Shown in pieces: positions 46,791 through 57,959 of a stretch of DNA of 64,000 bases. The notes under the pieces were generated by a model. The model was not told where the DNA came from. It did not search any database and worked only from the letters and a program-made list of their open reading frames with translations. The first letter of the stretch is position 1; the number at the start of each line of letters is the position of its first letter. The position numbers and the translations under genes are program-made. Source of the stretch: Gnetum montanum (lineage: Eukaryota; Streptophyta; Gnetopsida; Gnetales; Gnetaceae); contig MNCI01004132.1 in assembly GCA_015680685.1 (NCBI GenBank), positions 82,901 to 146,900 on the forward strand, given 5' to 3'.

Positions 46791-47118
46791 TTAGTTTCCG
46801 ATCATTCGTGTAGACGCCCGCCACGGACAAGGACATCGCCAAATTCGGGCATGCACGACGCCAACCTTCACAACTTGAACTTGCGCTTGCCGCAGCTGAC
46901 CTGGCCCAACCTGGCTATCTGCCTCCGCCACGCCACTAAACAAGAGGAAGCACATCTGCCGCAGAGAGAGGAGAAATTGCCCAAAAAGGGGCCATGAAGC
47001 CGAAAGCCATCTCAACGAAGACGTGGAGAGTGGAGAGTCGAATATTAGTCGGCCCACGTTGGGCCAGTATATTTATATGCGCGGCAAAGTGGCCATATCC
47101 GTACTGTTCCGCAAAAAC
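46790..47118 (+). promoter_or_regulatory. GC-rich island with plant-type core promoter
   Basis: This stretch is much richer in G, C and CpG than the rest of the window, so it has escaped long-term methylation decay. GGCCCA (47051-47056) and TGGGCC (47060-47065) are site II-type elements known from promoters of plant housekeeping genes. They surround an ACGT core and sit just before TATATTTATAT (47068-47078). Transcription would start near 47100 on the plus strand. It may be the promoter of a gene broken by later insertions. Confidence 0.5.
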
Positions 47119-47208
47119 ATGAGTTCCAATACGACCACAACGACCGCCACTGTAGCCTCGGATGCGGGGCTTACTCAAGCTGCTGCCCCTGTGAGGAATA
47201 AGAATTAA
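47119..47208 (+). pseudogene. Possible orphan first exon
   Basis: The ATG at 47119 lies about 40 bases after the TATA box and starts MSSNTTTTTATVASDAGLTQ, followed by AAAPVRNKN and a stop at 47206. Codons are GC-rich, unlike neighbouring DNA. A GTGAGG at about 47190 could be a splice donor, and TTTTCATGCAG (about 47244-47254) an acceptor. The next bases soon enter AT-rich repeat sequence (GTGTTTGGTTGGC, a string common near transposon ends in plants). I do not recognise the protein; the exon may be genuine but cut off from the rest of its gene. Confidence 0.3.
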
Positions 47209-47279
47209 CGAATAGCTACTGTCATTTTTTTTAATCTTTTAATTTTCATGCAGCAGCTTCGGCTTACACAGAATACCGC

Positions 47280-48131
47280 TTACATAAGGGAGTGTTTGGT
47301 TGGCCGATGGGTGGATGTCAAATTAACGGCAATTTCACAAAAGTGATATAACATGACAAGAAGGGTGCAATATAGGTAAACAACTAGGTGCAGGAATTTG
47401 CAAGTCCTAATACATAGGCAAGAGAAAAACATACTAATAGGATATTGTATGAATTTTTTTCCCATTATTTATGAGAATTGAACTTGTGATTTAGGTTTTC
47501 ATGCCAACAACACTCTTAGAACTAAACTTAATACTTTATTTTCCAAAATATGATAGGTAACCATACTTTATTTTATAATAGAGGATAAAAGATAATAAAA
47601 GATTAATATTTAAAAAAGTATAAAATAAGTACTTATTTCTCAAGTTGTCAAAACTCATGTGTTTGTGCATAGGTATAACCCATTAAAACAATGTCAAACT
47701 CTCACCCATGGATCAATCCTACTAAAACCACTTTTGCAAGGTGAACATCAAGCCTTTGATTAATGACTATTTTTTTTATATAAAAGAAGTATAGTAAGGA
47801 TACTACTTAGATAAAAAGTAGTAATACAATAAATATTTTAAATAAGAGATATTCTATGGGATATTGATAATGTTTTGAGTTACAAGCTAAACTTTCCAAA
47901 TGAGACATTAGGTCAAAAAAAGGTCTTCAATTTGATCCTATAAAATTAAGAGTCATTAAACACTAGCTTCAACTAAAATATCTGATGTAAGAAAATCTCT
48001 CATTCCAAGTTGTAATTTTCCTTCTTTTACAATCTTTAGAAGTCTTAGAAACTTTGTTGTTGAACTTTAGGAGTTTTTATAGATGTTTGTAAATTGTGGA
48101 TTATTTTAGGTAGGCAATTGTAGTTGGCTGA
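47280..48131. other. AT-rich stretch, nothing recognised
   Basis: It begins with GGGAGTGTTTGGTTGGC, which may be the edge of an unidentified transposon. No terminal inverted repeat partner was found. A B-box-like SINE scrap may lie at 47468-47490 on the minus strand. Confidence 0.3.
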
Positions 48132-48975
48132 TGATGAGCAGTGAGTAGTCCCTACACCCAACCATATGAATCACAAGCATTCACTTGCAAGCAAATCGAT
48201 TTCTATGGACTTTAGCTCTCCAAATGCCAATAGTAAAGTTAGTGACCTACAAATGTGGTCATTGTCTTCTTAGATTCACTTATTTAGGTGCAAGTGTATG
48301 GTTAGGTAAGAGCCAAGGCATATTATTTGTATTAATTTTTATATTTTATTCTAATTATCCTAAGTGTGAAATGAAGTAATTAATTGGAAACTAATCAAGG
48401 TAACTATCTATGCCCTAGTCTATTGCCTAACACAAGCATCTGGGCCTACCTTTCGTACATATCTTGAACTTGTTATAACACTACTAGGTTACCAAGTGTT
48501 AAGCTACTAGGTGTACCAAACAATGACACTGCTAAGATTACCAAGCATCAATAGTATGCTTGAAGCAATTGTACTTATTTGTATTAATTAATTATTTAAT
48601 TAAGAAGATGAATTTAAAGTGCATGAATAGGAAAGTGCATAAAAGTAAACATTAAGCTATTCCAAGTGCTACAAGGTATTTCAACAAGCTTGTCTTTATT
48701 GTCATCACATCAATGTGTTTAGGTACATTAGTGCTCGAATAAGGATTTGTACAATGCTTGAATCCTACTATGAGCACTTAGAAAATATTCTAACTGTTGC
48801 AAAAAGAAACCACAAGAACTTCATTACACTACTGACTCAATAGTACCATAAATGTAGTGCGTGCACACATTTATATGGGCAAAGATAGATACTACATTAA
48901 TGCATCAACTCATGCATTGACAAGAATACGTCGATGCATGCTCATTGATGCAACCTAGAATTTTACAATTCATCA
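48132..48975 (-). repeat. Element D 3' LTR
   Basis: TGATGAGCAGTGAG to ATTCATCA, 844 bases. It is related to the A and B LTRs (CCCAACCATATGAATCACAA near the start). A minus-strand ATATAAATG box lies near 48870. TACCCCCATG follows as the complement of the polypurine tract. Confidence 0.85.
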
Positions 48976-49199
48976 TACCCCCATGAAACTTATTCTTAAA
49001 TGAATAAAAGTAGGATTGAGCTTTTTATAAATTTGAAAAGGCATGAAAACACATAATGAATGACTTAGTAACTACTCTAAGTACCTACTTATATGGATTT
49101 ACATTGATTACAAAAATGGATGTTTAGGAAAATAAAATTAAACATACTTTTTAAAAATACACAGCTAGAAATCCTCTACCAGTTGAAGATGAAGAAAAG

Positions 49200-52048
49200 A
49201 TAAAATAATGCCAGGAGGTGGAGGCTCCTAGGATACTAAAGAACCTTCTCCAAGCTTCGATGCCTATGGTAGAGGTGGTTGAGATTAAGGTAGTAACTGC
49301 AGCTATCTTGCTATAGCTGCTACTTTTGGTGGAAGATGGAAGGCATCTAATAGTGCCTTCATCTTCTCCTTCTTACTCTAAGGATCATACATAGCCCACA
49401 TGGCATCACCAATGTAAGATGGTACAAGAACATCCCATGGATGCAACATGATTGGGAACAACTCCTTGATATTCATGAACCAAGCAATGAATTGTGTATG
49501 TTTGATGTCAAATTTCCTGATAAGGTTCTATAGCTCTTGGTAATCATTCATTCTTTGCTAGGTACTTAGCATCTAATCTTTGATCTATAAATTAGGCTTT
49601 GAGAACTTCAAGCTCATCATTAGCTATTTTTAGCTTTTACTTTGTGTCTTTGTGGTGCTTAAACTTTGCCTCATATAACAGGTATGAGGTAACCACTTAT
49701 TTCTCTAGCTCTAACCATAGTCTTTCAGTAGTCTGCATTGCCAAGTTTGCATATTGGAGGTTAGCTAACACCATATATTCTATCATCTCCTCAATCTGAA
49801 ACTCTTTTAGTTGGATTTCAACTTTATTGTAGGTGTTTAACCCATTAAAAATGGGCTGCCACATGTCACTTATTTTTTGGAGTTACTAAAGGGCCTTGTT
49901 CATATTTTCCATTCCCAATTGGATTTCTTTTTCATTGACTTCTTTAAGAAGTTCAACTTGGTCCTTGGTGATTCTTGACTCATTCAAACTTTAGGGCCTC
50001 ATTCTTCCAGGCGACTATCTCAATGGTTGATTTTTGGTGAAGCACATAGACTTCTTCCATCAAGAGATTTCAATTTTCAATAGCTAACCTCCTCAAATCC
50101 ATGTTCACCTTAACAAGCTACTCCTACTACTATTGCACAAATTCTACCATTTGACATTTTTGTACTTTGACATTCTGTGAGTGGTGATTGTCTTTCATCA
50201 AAACTAAATTCTCCTTGCAAACTTTTGATAGGTCCTTCCCGATGTTGTAGGCCAAGGCCTCCGATAAGAATGCATCAATGACCACCTTCTCCTTTGTGTT
50301 CTCAACCTCTTTCAATCTATTTTGAATCTTTGAAAAGCTTCATCCCTTGTAATTACCTAGATAAGAATAGTGGGATCAACTAAATGGACTCTCAATTCCA
50401 CAACTTTAGTTGCCAACCATCAATTTTCAAATATGGCTACATTGAGTTCAACATTGGTGATGATGAGCTTACCCTTAGCTTCCAGTAGCTTTAACTAGGT
50501 TGCAACAATGTTTTCCAAGAGATTGAAGATATCCAAAAGTAGCTGCTTAGTCCCCACCAATCGATCAAGCACCTCCTTGTGCTAGGCTACACTTAGCCTC
50601 CCACTTGCTCCTGTAGACATCTACACATCTCTAAGTGTAGCAATGTCTAGCATGGCTACCATAGAAGTGTTTGGTTCCTCTACTATGTGATAAGCCATCA
50701 CCTCTGCTACTAGCTCTTATCCATGATGTTACATCACTAGGATAGTTGTTCGCTTGACCTTCTCCAAGCACACCAAAAAAGTGACAACATTCCCAAAGAT
50801 CTCTAGGAATTTTTGTTGTCCTAGGATGGACAGTATTACCTCCCAAGCACTTGGACTTGACCTCATAAGCACTTGCATTCTTTGCACAAAGAACATTAGT
50901 GTAATCTCCTCCAACCAACTAATGGTTTAGGTAACTTTGTTGAGATGACCCAACATTAGTTAGTAGCTATAAGGTTTCCAACCAGTTGGTCTTTCTTTCT
51001 ACTACTATAGGAGTTACTCATGGAACTTCTGCATGTTCTTGATCGTAGCACAAGCTTTTAACATTATTTTTTGAGTTGGTGATGGTTGCTCTTCTTCTTG
51101 TAGCTTGGCAAGTGCTTTGTCCTTCATCATCTCCTACCAAGATATAGAAGGAGCATGATGAAGTGCATCATTTCCATAATGAGCTATGTCTCCCCTTTTG
51201 CAAATTTTTTTATGAGGCACAAAAAAGGGAGCATCTTCCTCCCATGCACATTTTCTTTAAATCTTTTCTTGATTTCCAAGAAGATGAGTTGTGGGAGGTT
51301 AACTAGGAATTTTCCACTTAGAGTGATACACACATAGGAAGAGAAGGCAGTGATTTTCCTTGGCCTCATTATTGGATGAGGCAATAGGACACAATTTTGA
51401 AATATATCATTTCTACCTTGGTGAGTGCATCACACTCCATATGGTTCACTCCATAGCACTATTGGACCAATTCTTTCTTGACTTCTAGATCCTCCTGCAT
51501 TAAATTTATACCAAGGTTGCTCAAGTGTCAAGTAACACAAGGGCCTTTGAAATGACCTTGATTGAATAGGACACACTAATGTCTTTAATCTTAACCATGG
51601 CATCTACCTGCCTATTATTTCAGAAGAGTTATGTTTCTTCCATCTACCACTCCCCACTAGACATGAGGATAGGCCACATGGAAAATCCTTGAAGTTGTAT
51701 TTTTACCTCTTCTAATGCCATGTCCAAGAAAGAACCAAAGTTAAGTTGTCGAAGAACACCAGTTTGGACTTCCTTGAAATGAATTTACCTTAGTTAGGCC
51801 TCATTCAAGGTGAGTTCCAAGTTTGGTCCAAGCCGAGGCACCTTGTCTCACTAAAATTGACCAATTTCAACTACAAGAATCTAGCAAAAATATTCCACTT
51901 TGGGATCCTCTCAAAGAGGTCTCATGGCATTTGTTTCAACTACTTCTTATTGGGGCTACTACGGCTATTAGCCTCATCTCCCTTTTGGTCTCTTATCCCT
52001 TTGATGGAACAATCCTCCCTCCTCTAGTGTTTTTAGTTTCAATGTCAT
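49200..52048 (-). pseudogene. Element D third ORF
   Basis: The ATG at 52048 (MTLKLK) lies after TTACAA, the decayed acceptor. It can be followed against the B copy from the N-terminal domain through the coiled coil (for example NTKEKVVIDAFLSEALAYNI and KDLSKVCKENLVLMKDNH at 50297-50170) to the C-terminal block near 49450. It is strongly decayed, with more AT-rich codons than B. It is very similar to the copy in element E. Confidence 0.68.
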
Positions 52049-52937
52049 TTGTAATCATAGCATAACCAAGGATTAGCTTTTAATGTGTAATGTAGAATAC
52101 TATGATACCTTGTCTCCTTGAAGTTGTAATTATGGTGGATTGATTATTTTAATATTATTTTATTTGAATAGCTACTCAAGTTCATTAATAATGTTTAACT
52201 TACATGAGTTAGTTATCTTTAATATTATTTTAGTAGTTAAACCTTGTGGGAGTTAGAAAAAATTTGAAAAAAGAAAGAAAAAAGGCCTTAGTTAGATGGG
52301 TTCCTTTAGGCATGGGTAACATGTCTTTCTAGCCTCATAACCAATGCTTGTATCCAATTATTGTGTTTAAAGGATGTGCTTTGAATTTCCATTATTTTAT
52401 TTTATTTTATTTTCAAGACATTGGCTTTTGTTTATTGGTCAATAAAGGAATGGTGAGAAATACAAGGAAATACTCATGCAACCCTAGATGGTAGGCAAGT
52501 ACAAAAGTGACAAATCCACTTGACATCACACCCTTATCGATCCACTTAATTTGTTCCAAGTTTGGAAAGTACCAAAGCCACTAATTTATTATAAGTTTGG
52601 AAACACCATAGTGTTGTGTGAAGTGTTGGATGATGTGGACTCACTACCTATTATCATGAAATGAATCAATGTCCCATTAATAAACATCAAAATTCTAAAA
52701 TGAAATTTAGTCATGTGTAATCAAACAATCAATGAAGTTTCAAACCATGATCAATGAGTAGTTGTAGTTGGCACCAAATCCCTAATGGTAATAAAGGAAC
52801 ATAAAGAAATGTAAGAAGAATTTAAATAAGCCAAATATAGAAAAAATATGTAAAATACCCTAGAAAATGAAGATAGTACTAAAGATGATGTAAAACAAAA
52901 AAGGTTAAAAATTGAGAATCCACTTTGTAGAAACTCA
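52049..52937 (-). other. Element D spacer
   Basis: Shortened form of the spacer in A and B. One copy of the GTGCTTTGAATTTCC block is seen at 52377. No gene recognised. Confidence 0.5.
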
Positions 52938-53707
52938 GCATCGATGGCCATCTCCTCGACAACTAAGTTAGAGGGGAAGATCCAAAAGATTGAGGATGCT
53001 TGATCATCTATTGAGGCATTAGTCCCATTGGTTGCTAGTGATTCATGGAAAAGTTTTAGTTGTTAAGTGTTAACTAATAATATTTTGTTTGGACTATCTA
53101 AGTGGTAGATCATCATGGCCCCAAACAAAATGATTTCATAGATGATATAAGAGCCCTCCAATAGCATTTGAAATTTTGTACATTGAGCTACATGCATTGG
53201 GTTCTAGTAGAGCACCTCATCTCCTGGTTGGAATTTTGCATTCCTAATTTTGAGGTCATTACATTGTTTACTATGTGCCTTCTGCACTTCATTGGATGAC
53301 AAGGCCACTAATTGATTCTTATCTAATATGTTGAGCTTCATTAATCTATCTTTTTTTGTGAGGCTCAGGTCCATGTCAAGGTCACATGCAGTTAAAAGTG
53401 TATGAAGTTTTGCTTGGATGGAAAGTATGTGTAGTTTTCTATACACTAACTCATAGGAAGAGTATCAAATAGGAAGTTACTATGTTGAATGATAAGCCTA
53501 AAGAACATTGTTAAGTTTACTACTTCAATCCTTCCTATATTTACTAACCATCCAAATTAGTATCTTGGTTATTTTCTTATTGGTGCCTTTGGCTTGGGGG
53601 TGGTATGGTGTTGCTAATTTGTGTTCAACCCCCAAGTGTTGCATGAGCTTGCGAAAAGTTGCACTTATGAAATGTGTACCATTGTTAGAAATCAGTGCAC
53701 ATGGCAC
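52938..53707 (-). pseudogene. Element D integrase, partial
   Basis: The minus strand starts inside the core with PCALISNNGTHFISATFRKL. The second catalytic Asp has become Asn (SNNG for CDNG). YHPQAKG follows, but the glutamate region is damaged. The C-terminal part reads LDKNQLVALSSNEVQKAHSK and NAKFQPGDEVLY, then a GPY-like block. It ends near EEMAIDAEF at about 52938. The N-terminal zinc domain and first Asp are lost by truncation at 53713. Confidence 0.78.
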
Positions 53708-53714
53708 AAAAATC

Positions 53715-55150
53715 TATTTACCACACTTTAAACACATGACTTGCAAAAGAAAATGCTTCAAAATTTAGGACAAAACTAGCACTCCCTATAAAATATTCTA
53801 TAATAGCCCTTGCAACCTATGAAAAATAATCTATACTGATAGAACTTAATTATAAGAGATATAAAATGTAACCTAAAAATAACCTAAAACCTATAAAACA
53901 CCTATACAATCTTTATCATTAAATAATTTATATTGTTACATCATAAATGAGGATAAAAAATTAAAATCTATGCATAGCATTGGAGGGGTGGATGTGGGGA
54001 GGAAGATATTATAATTCTGAAATAATTATAATATAAGTATTCCCTAAGATATATTGTCTATTTAGAATTTTATAACTCAACATTATGACTTGGTAACTTC
54101 AAATTAAGAGTCTTACCACTAGGCTAACATCTCATTGTTAAAGTAGTAAAATTTATTACAAAAGAACATATTTTATACCTACTGTAACTTATAAAATGGA
54201 AATGTTTAATATCGCTTATAAGGAAGAAAGGAAGGATGTGGAATCTTGAAAGATGAATAATATTTAATTCATCGTATATTAGTTCATCAAAAAATAAGAG
54301 AATGTATAAAGAGAGGTCCCATATTTTTTGTGATTCCTTTTTATATTTTCAGCCTTACTAATAACTTTGAAGAAACTTGCCTCAGGCTTAGGAAAATAAT
54401 TAGGCCTTACCCTTATTTAGAACTTCCCTCACATGTTTTTACCTCTTACTAAAGAACTACTTATAAAGAAAAAGAGAATACTCTCTCCAAAGATGAAAGA
54501 AAGCATCAATTAGAGATACTAAATAAATAACAATTGATCCTAATAGCTTTCCTAGCTTAACAAAAATAAATTAATATTGTAGGAAAAAATTTAATTGTCC
54601 AAATTTAACTAGAAGCATTTTTATTGAGGTTGTGATTAAAATGTAACATAATTTAAAATCCAATATCTAGGTCTTGAAGAGAGACTATAGTTATGCTCTT
54701 GCTTGTAGAAATAATTACATGCCAAAGCTTCTCAATATATTAATAAATAGGCACATGAAAACACTTCCAGATACAAAGAGAAAAAGTAGACAAATGAGGT
54801 TAATCACTAAGAGTAATATCATTAATGGGTAGCTAAAAGTTTATGTAAATTTTAGATATCGATTTCAAAGTATACTGTGAAATTGGATACTTAAAATTAA
54901 TCTTGTGAAAGTGATTTATTATTTTCACAAAGTGGATGATGAGGAGAAATATTTCTATATTATGAAGATAAGTATTGATAGAGAGACCTTGATGTATAAT
55001 ATACCATAAAAAATGCTATTTTTTAAAAAGGTAGAAACTTTCCAAAAATATTTTATGTTTTTCCATTCAAAAGTATAATGATAACTGAATTTTACAAATG
55101 AAATTGAATTAGTTATGATCTAACTACTTGAATCACTATCACTAGAAACT
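53715..55150. repeat. Unclassified dispersed repeat R1, copy 3
   Basis: Parallels 3960-4990 and, further right, 1800-2300. It begins AAACACATGACTTGCAAAA, directly at the truncation point of element D, so the deletion junction or insertion lies at about 53713. A SINE-like A box is at 54117-54127 (minus strand), with the B box deleted. Confidence 0.5.
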
Positions 55151-55329
55151 CAAGCAAATTTTTTCAATGGATATAATATTCTCCAACAAATTTGATTTTT
55201 TTAGCAAATCTAATTTTTTCCTCTTTGATTTTTCTCCAATGGATCTAATTTCTCTTGAATTCTCCCATAGGAGATTCTATACTACTTCAACATTATTAAA
55301 CCAATGATGAAATATTTTCTTCTTTTAGC

Positions 55330-55505
55330 GTGAAAAAATGTTTATTAATTCTCAAAATGCAAATTTATAAGCAAGTAAGATAAAAGTTGTTACACATTCT
55401 TTTAATGATGTTGATATAACTAAGATACCTAATTTTACTTTTCTTTATGATGTCTATGAGCCATTAGTTTCTAATCTTTTATCATAATATGTGTTCATTT
55501 AAAAT
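55330..55505 (+). pseudogene. R1 peptide remnant, copy 3
   Basis: The plus strand reads KVVTHSFNDVDITKIPNF, then TFLYDVYEPLVSNLLS, with stops before and after. It aligns with the minus-strand reading at 3690-3945, including YVFI downstream. Orientation relative to R1 copy 3 is opposite to that of copy 1, so the peptide and R1 may be separate elements that often lie together. Family unknown. Confidence 0.4.
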
Positions 55506-57639
55506 TTTAGTTACCTATCTAGTAATAAAATTTTTTTTATAGTTGATATGATGAAAAAAATATGATAGTTAGGTTCTTCATGCTAGGTATTATTCTCATT
55601 TTTTTTCTTCTTGATCTAGATAATGCTTCAATGGTATAACATGTCCTAGATATAGGGTCCTTTAAACAAAAGCTTGTAATATTGATCATTTATAGTTAAG
55701 GTATTGGAACCAAAAATAATTGAAACATAGGTACACCCTAAGATTTATAGAAGTTTATAACTTAGTACTACCTAGTAGAATTGGGTATTTATAGAGTTAG
55801 TATGGATATTTTTGGATTGGTACACCACTGCCATGATTTTTGATAGATTGGTGTCAATGTGCAACGATCATCTACTTTCAACATAGTTACCATTTATAGT
55901 AAGCCTGGTATGAATTATAGCCACAAAATCCATCTCTTTACTATAAATAGTAAACAAAATTTTGTGACTATGCTAGTACCATCTTTACTATTCTAGCACT
56001 AGTGAACTACATTGAGGTTGTTGGAAAATATCAAAAGTGGTGGAAAATATGCAAAAAGTTAGAAACTATAGAAATGGTGGAATCTATTGGAAAATTTCAT
56101 GCCTAGTAAAGAATGTTGCCTATGCTAGTTGTTGTTGACTTGGGATGACTACAGTGGCTATTGTTGGAAAAATAGAAATTCCAATAATCCCAATGTTGCA
56201 CTTTTGTTGGGTCTTAGTAATGGCTACACTGGCTATTGTGGCTTCTATGAATACTATAGCTTATGTGTCTACTAAAAATGGCTCTAGTATAGTTGGGGCT
56301 ATACCCCTACAAAAACCCATGACAATGCCAATTTTAGCCATTTTCAAGGCATTTTCAACCTTCCCAATCATAGATATAAACATTAGATGCCTTTTTCTAA
56401 TTGGGAAGTAAGGAAATAATAACTTTTGAAGCATTTTTTTGGCCTCAAAAAGTTGAAGTATGCAAGATTGTAGCTCATGGACTACAAATCTTTCATTTAC
56501 AATGAATATTTATCTCAAGTTGGAAAATGAAGTTTTTAACATGAAATTTTGATGGTGTTTCATTGCTCCCTCTTTGTTGATATCTAGAGGATTGACCAAA
56601 GAGACATCAACAATGGATACAAAACTATAGGTCCATCACTAATGCTCCCTTTTCATGCTTGATTCAGTAGTGTCAAACCATGCTATAGAGTGCTTCTCAT
56701 AATGGGAGAAAGTTATGATGGTGAAATGGAAATGAGGTCATAGTAAAATGATCATAAATGTTAAAAATTTATTCCAAGTGTTGACATCATGATGTGGTAC
56801 TAACATGTTGTTTAATTGATAAGCCTTGGCACTTCGTACTTTGAGGTCTGGTTCACTTAGCAAATGCGATTAAGGAACCCACACCTTGCTCCAAGATTTA
56901 TTTGGCTACTAGGCTCCTTGCCTTGTATGTTTGGAGCTATTTATTTCTCCTTTAGGCTTCATTAGCCCTTTGACTTCTTAGCAATTTTCTTTCCCCATTT
57001 CATTTTGAGGGTGAGGGGTGAAACCTTCATTGGGTTTCTTTGCCAAAACTGATTTTGATTTGGCTTTTCCCATCAAGTGAGATGTGTAATGCTTGATGGA
57101 ATAGGTGTTTTCCCATTGAATGAATTCTATTACATTCAATGGACTTGATGGTGAAGCATTATTAAGGGATGTCATATGGCCATATATGTATAAGTGTCAA
57201 ACATCAGTCAACATTATCATCCAAGATAAGGAAGGTTATAACTGGGCTACAGGGTTGGGCTCAAGGGAACGGTGATGGAAGTGATGTGGAACAAGTACTC
57301 TTACCATGGTAGGAAAAACTCACTAAATCTTACACATTAAGGTTGCATGGTGACTTGCCACTATGATGAGTTGCACCTCCATGATGACTCCAAGCTTCAT
57401 CCTACAACCACAACTCCAAGAGGATAAGATAAAAACACAAAGTAACCATGTTATCACAATGAAATACTTAAGGTTATGTACAAAAATTTAGTAGATCTAG
57501 CTACCTAAGGTTACATGTGTTGCTAGTTTAAGGCCCTAGTTGGCCATGGTGCCAGTTTATGGTATTACTAAACTATAGTGCCAGTTTAAGGCCTTGGCAA
57601 GCCATGGAAAGCAAGCTTACTCATTGTTTATTGTCAACT
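55506..57639. other. AT-rich stretch, nothing recognised
   Basis: No convincing coding remnants were seen. A minus-strand frame of 65 codons at 57175-56978 (MTSLNNASPSSPLNVIEFIQ) is unassigned; it lies downstream of the element F integrase tail on the same strand and may be part of that element. Confidence 0.3.
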
Positions 57640-57955
57640 ACATGTAGTATGAGTTTAGATAGGAATTATTGACCAAATTGGGTAACTCATACCCATCCAT
57701 ATCTACTATTTGATAGGCCCTATTCTTGTAGGCCCTTATGACCAGGAAAGGCCCTTCCTAGATGGCATTAGAGATCAGGTCCCCTTCCTCAATCTTGTGT
57801 TTGCTAAGATTATGATGATGTTTCTACTTTTTCCTCTCTTGGTAGCACTTAATATGAGCAAACATTCATAGACATTGCTCCTCCACCAAGTCTAGGTCCA
57901 TGGTCTATAGCTTCTTATTCTATTCATCATTGATGAAATCAAATAAGGCTACTTA
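57640..57955 (-). pseudogene. Element F: integrase C-terminus of a different gypsy lineage
   Basis: The minus strand reads MDLDLVEEQCL, then HIKCYQERKK, then KIEEGDLISN, EGPFLVIRAYKNRAYQIVDM and DGYELPNLVNNSYLNSYY. This is the tail found in other gypsy integrases (GDLVLR, then WEGPF-x-V, G-A-Y-x-L-x-D-x-D-G, and a final KYY). It differs from the A/B/D integrase tails, so it comes from a different element. The rest of that element is missing: on the upstream side it is cut by element E at about 57960. Two stops are present. Confidence 0.72.
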
Positions 57956-57959
57956 GAGT

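Larger units (their letters stand above)
48132..53713 (-). mobile_element. Element D: 5'-truncated gypsy element
   Basis: On the minus strand this retains the 3' LTR (48975-48132), polypurine tract, third ORF, a short spacer and the integrase core and C-terminus. It breaks off inside integrase at about 53713, where R1 repeat sequence begins. Gag, protease, RT and the 5' LTR are missing. The post-integrase spacer is about 0.9 kb, against about 2 kb in A and B. Confidence 0.85.

Noticed and set aside
56145-56411. Plus-strand hydrophobic frame of 88 codons
   Set aside because: It consists of loosely repeated GGCTATTGTGG-like sequence with no protein similarity that I can recognise and no supporting context.
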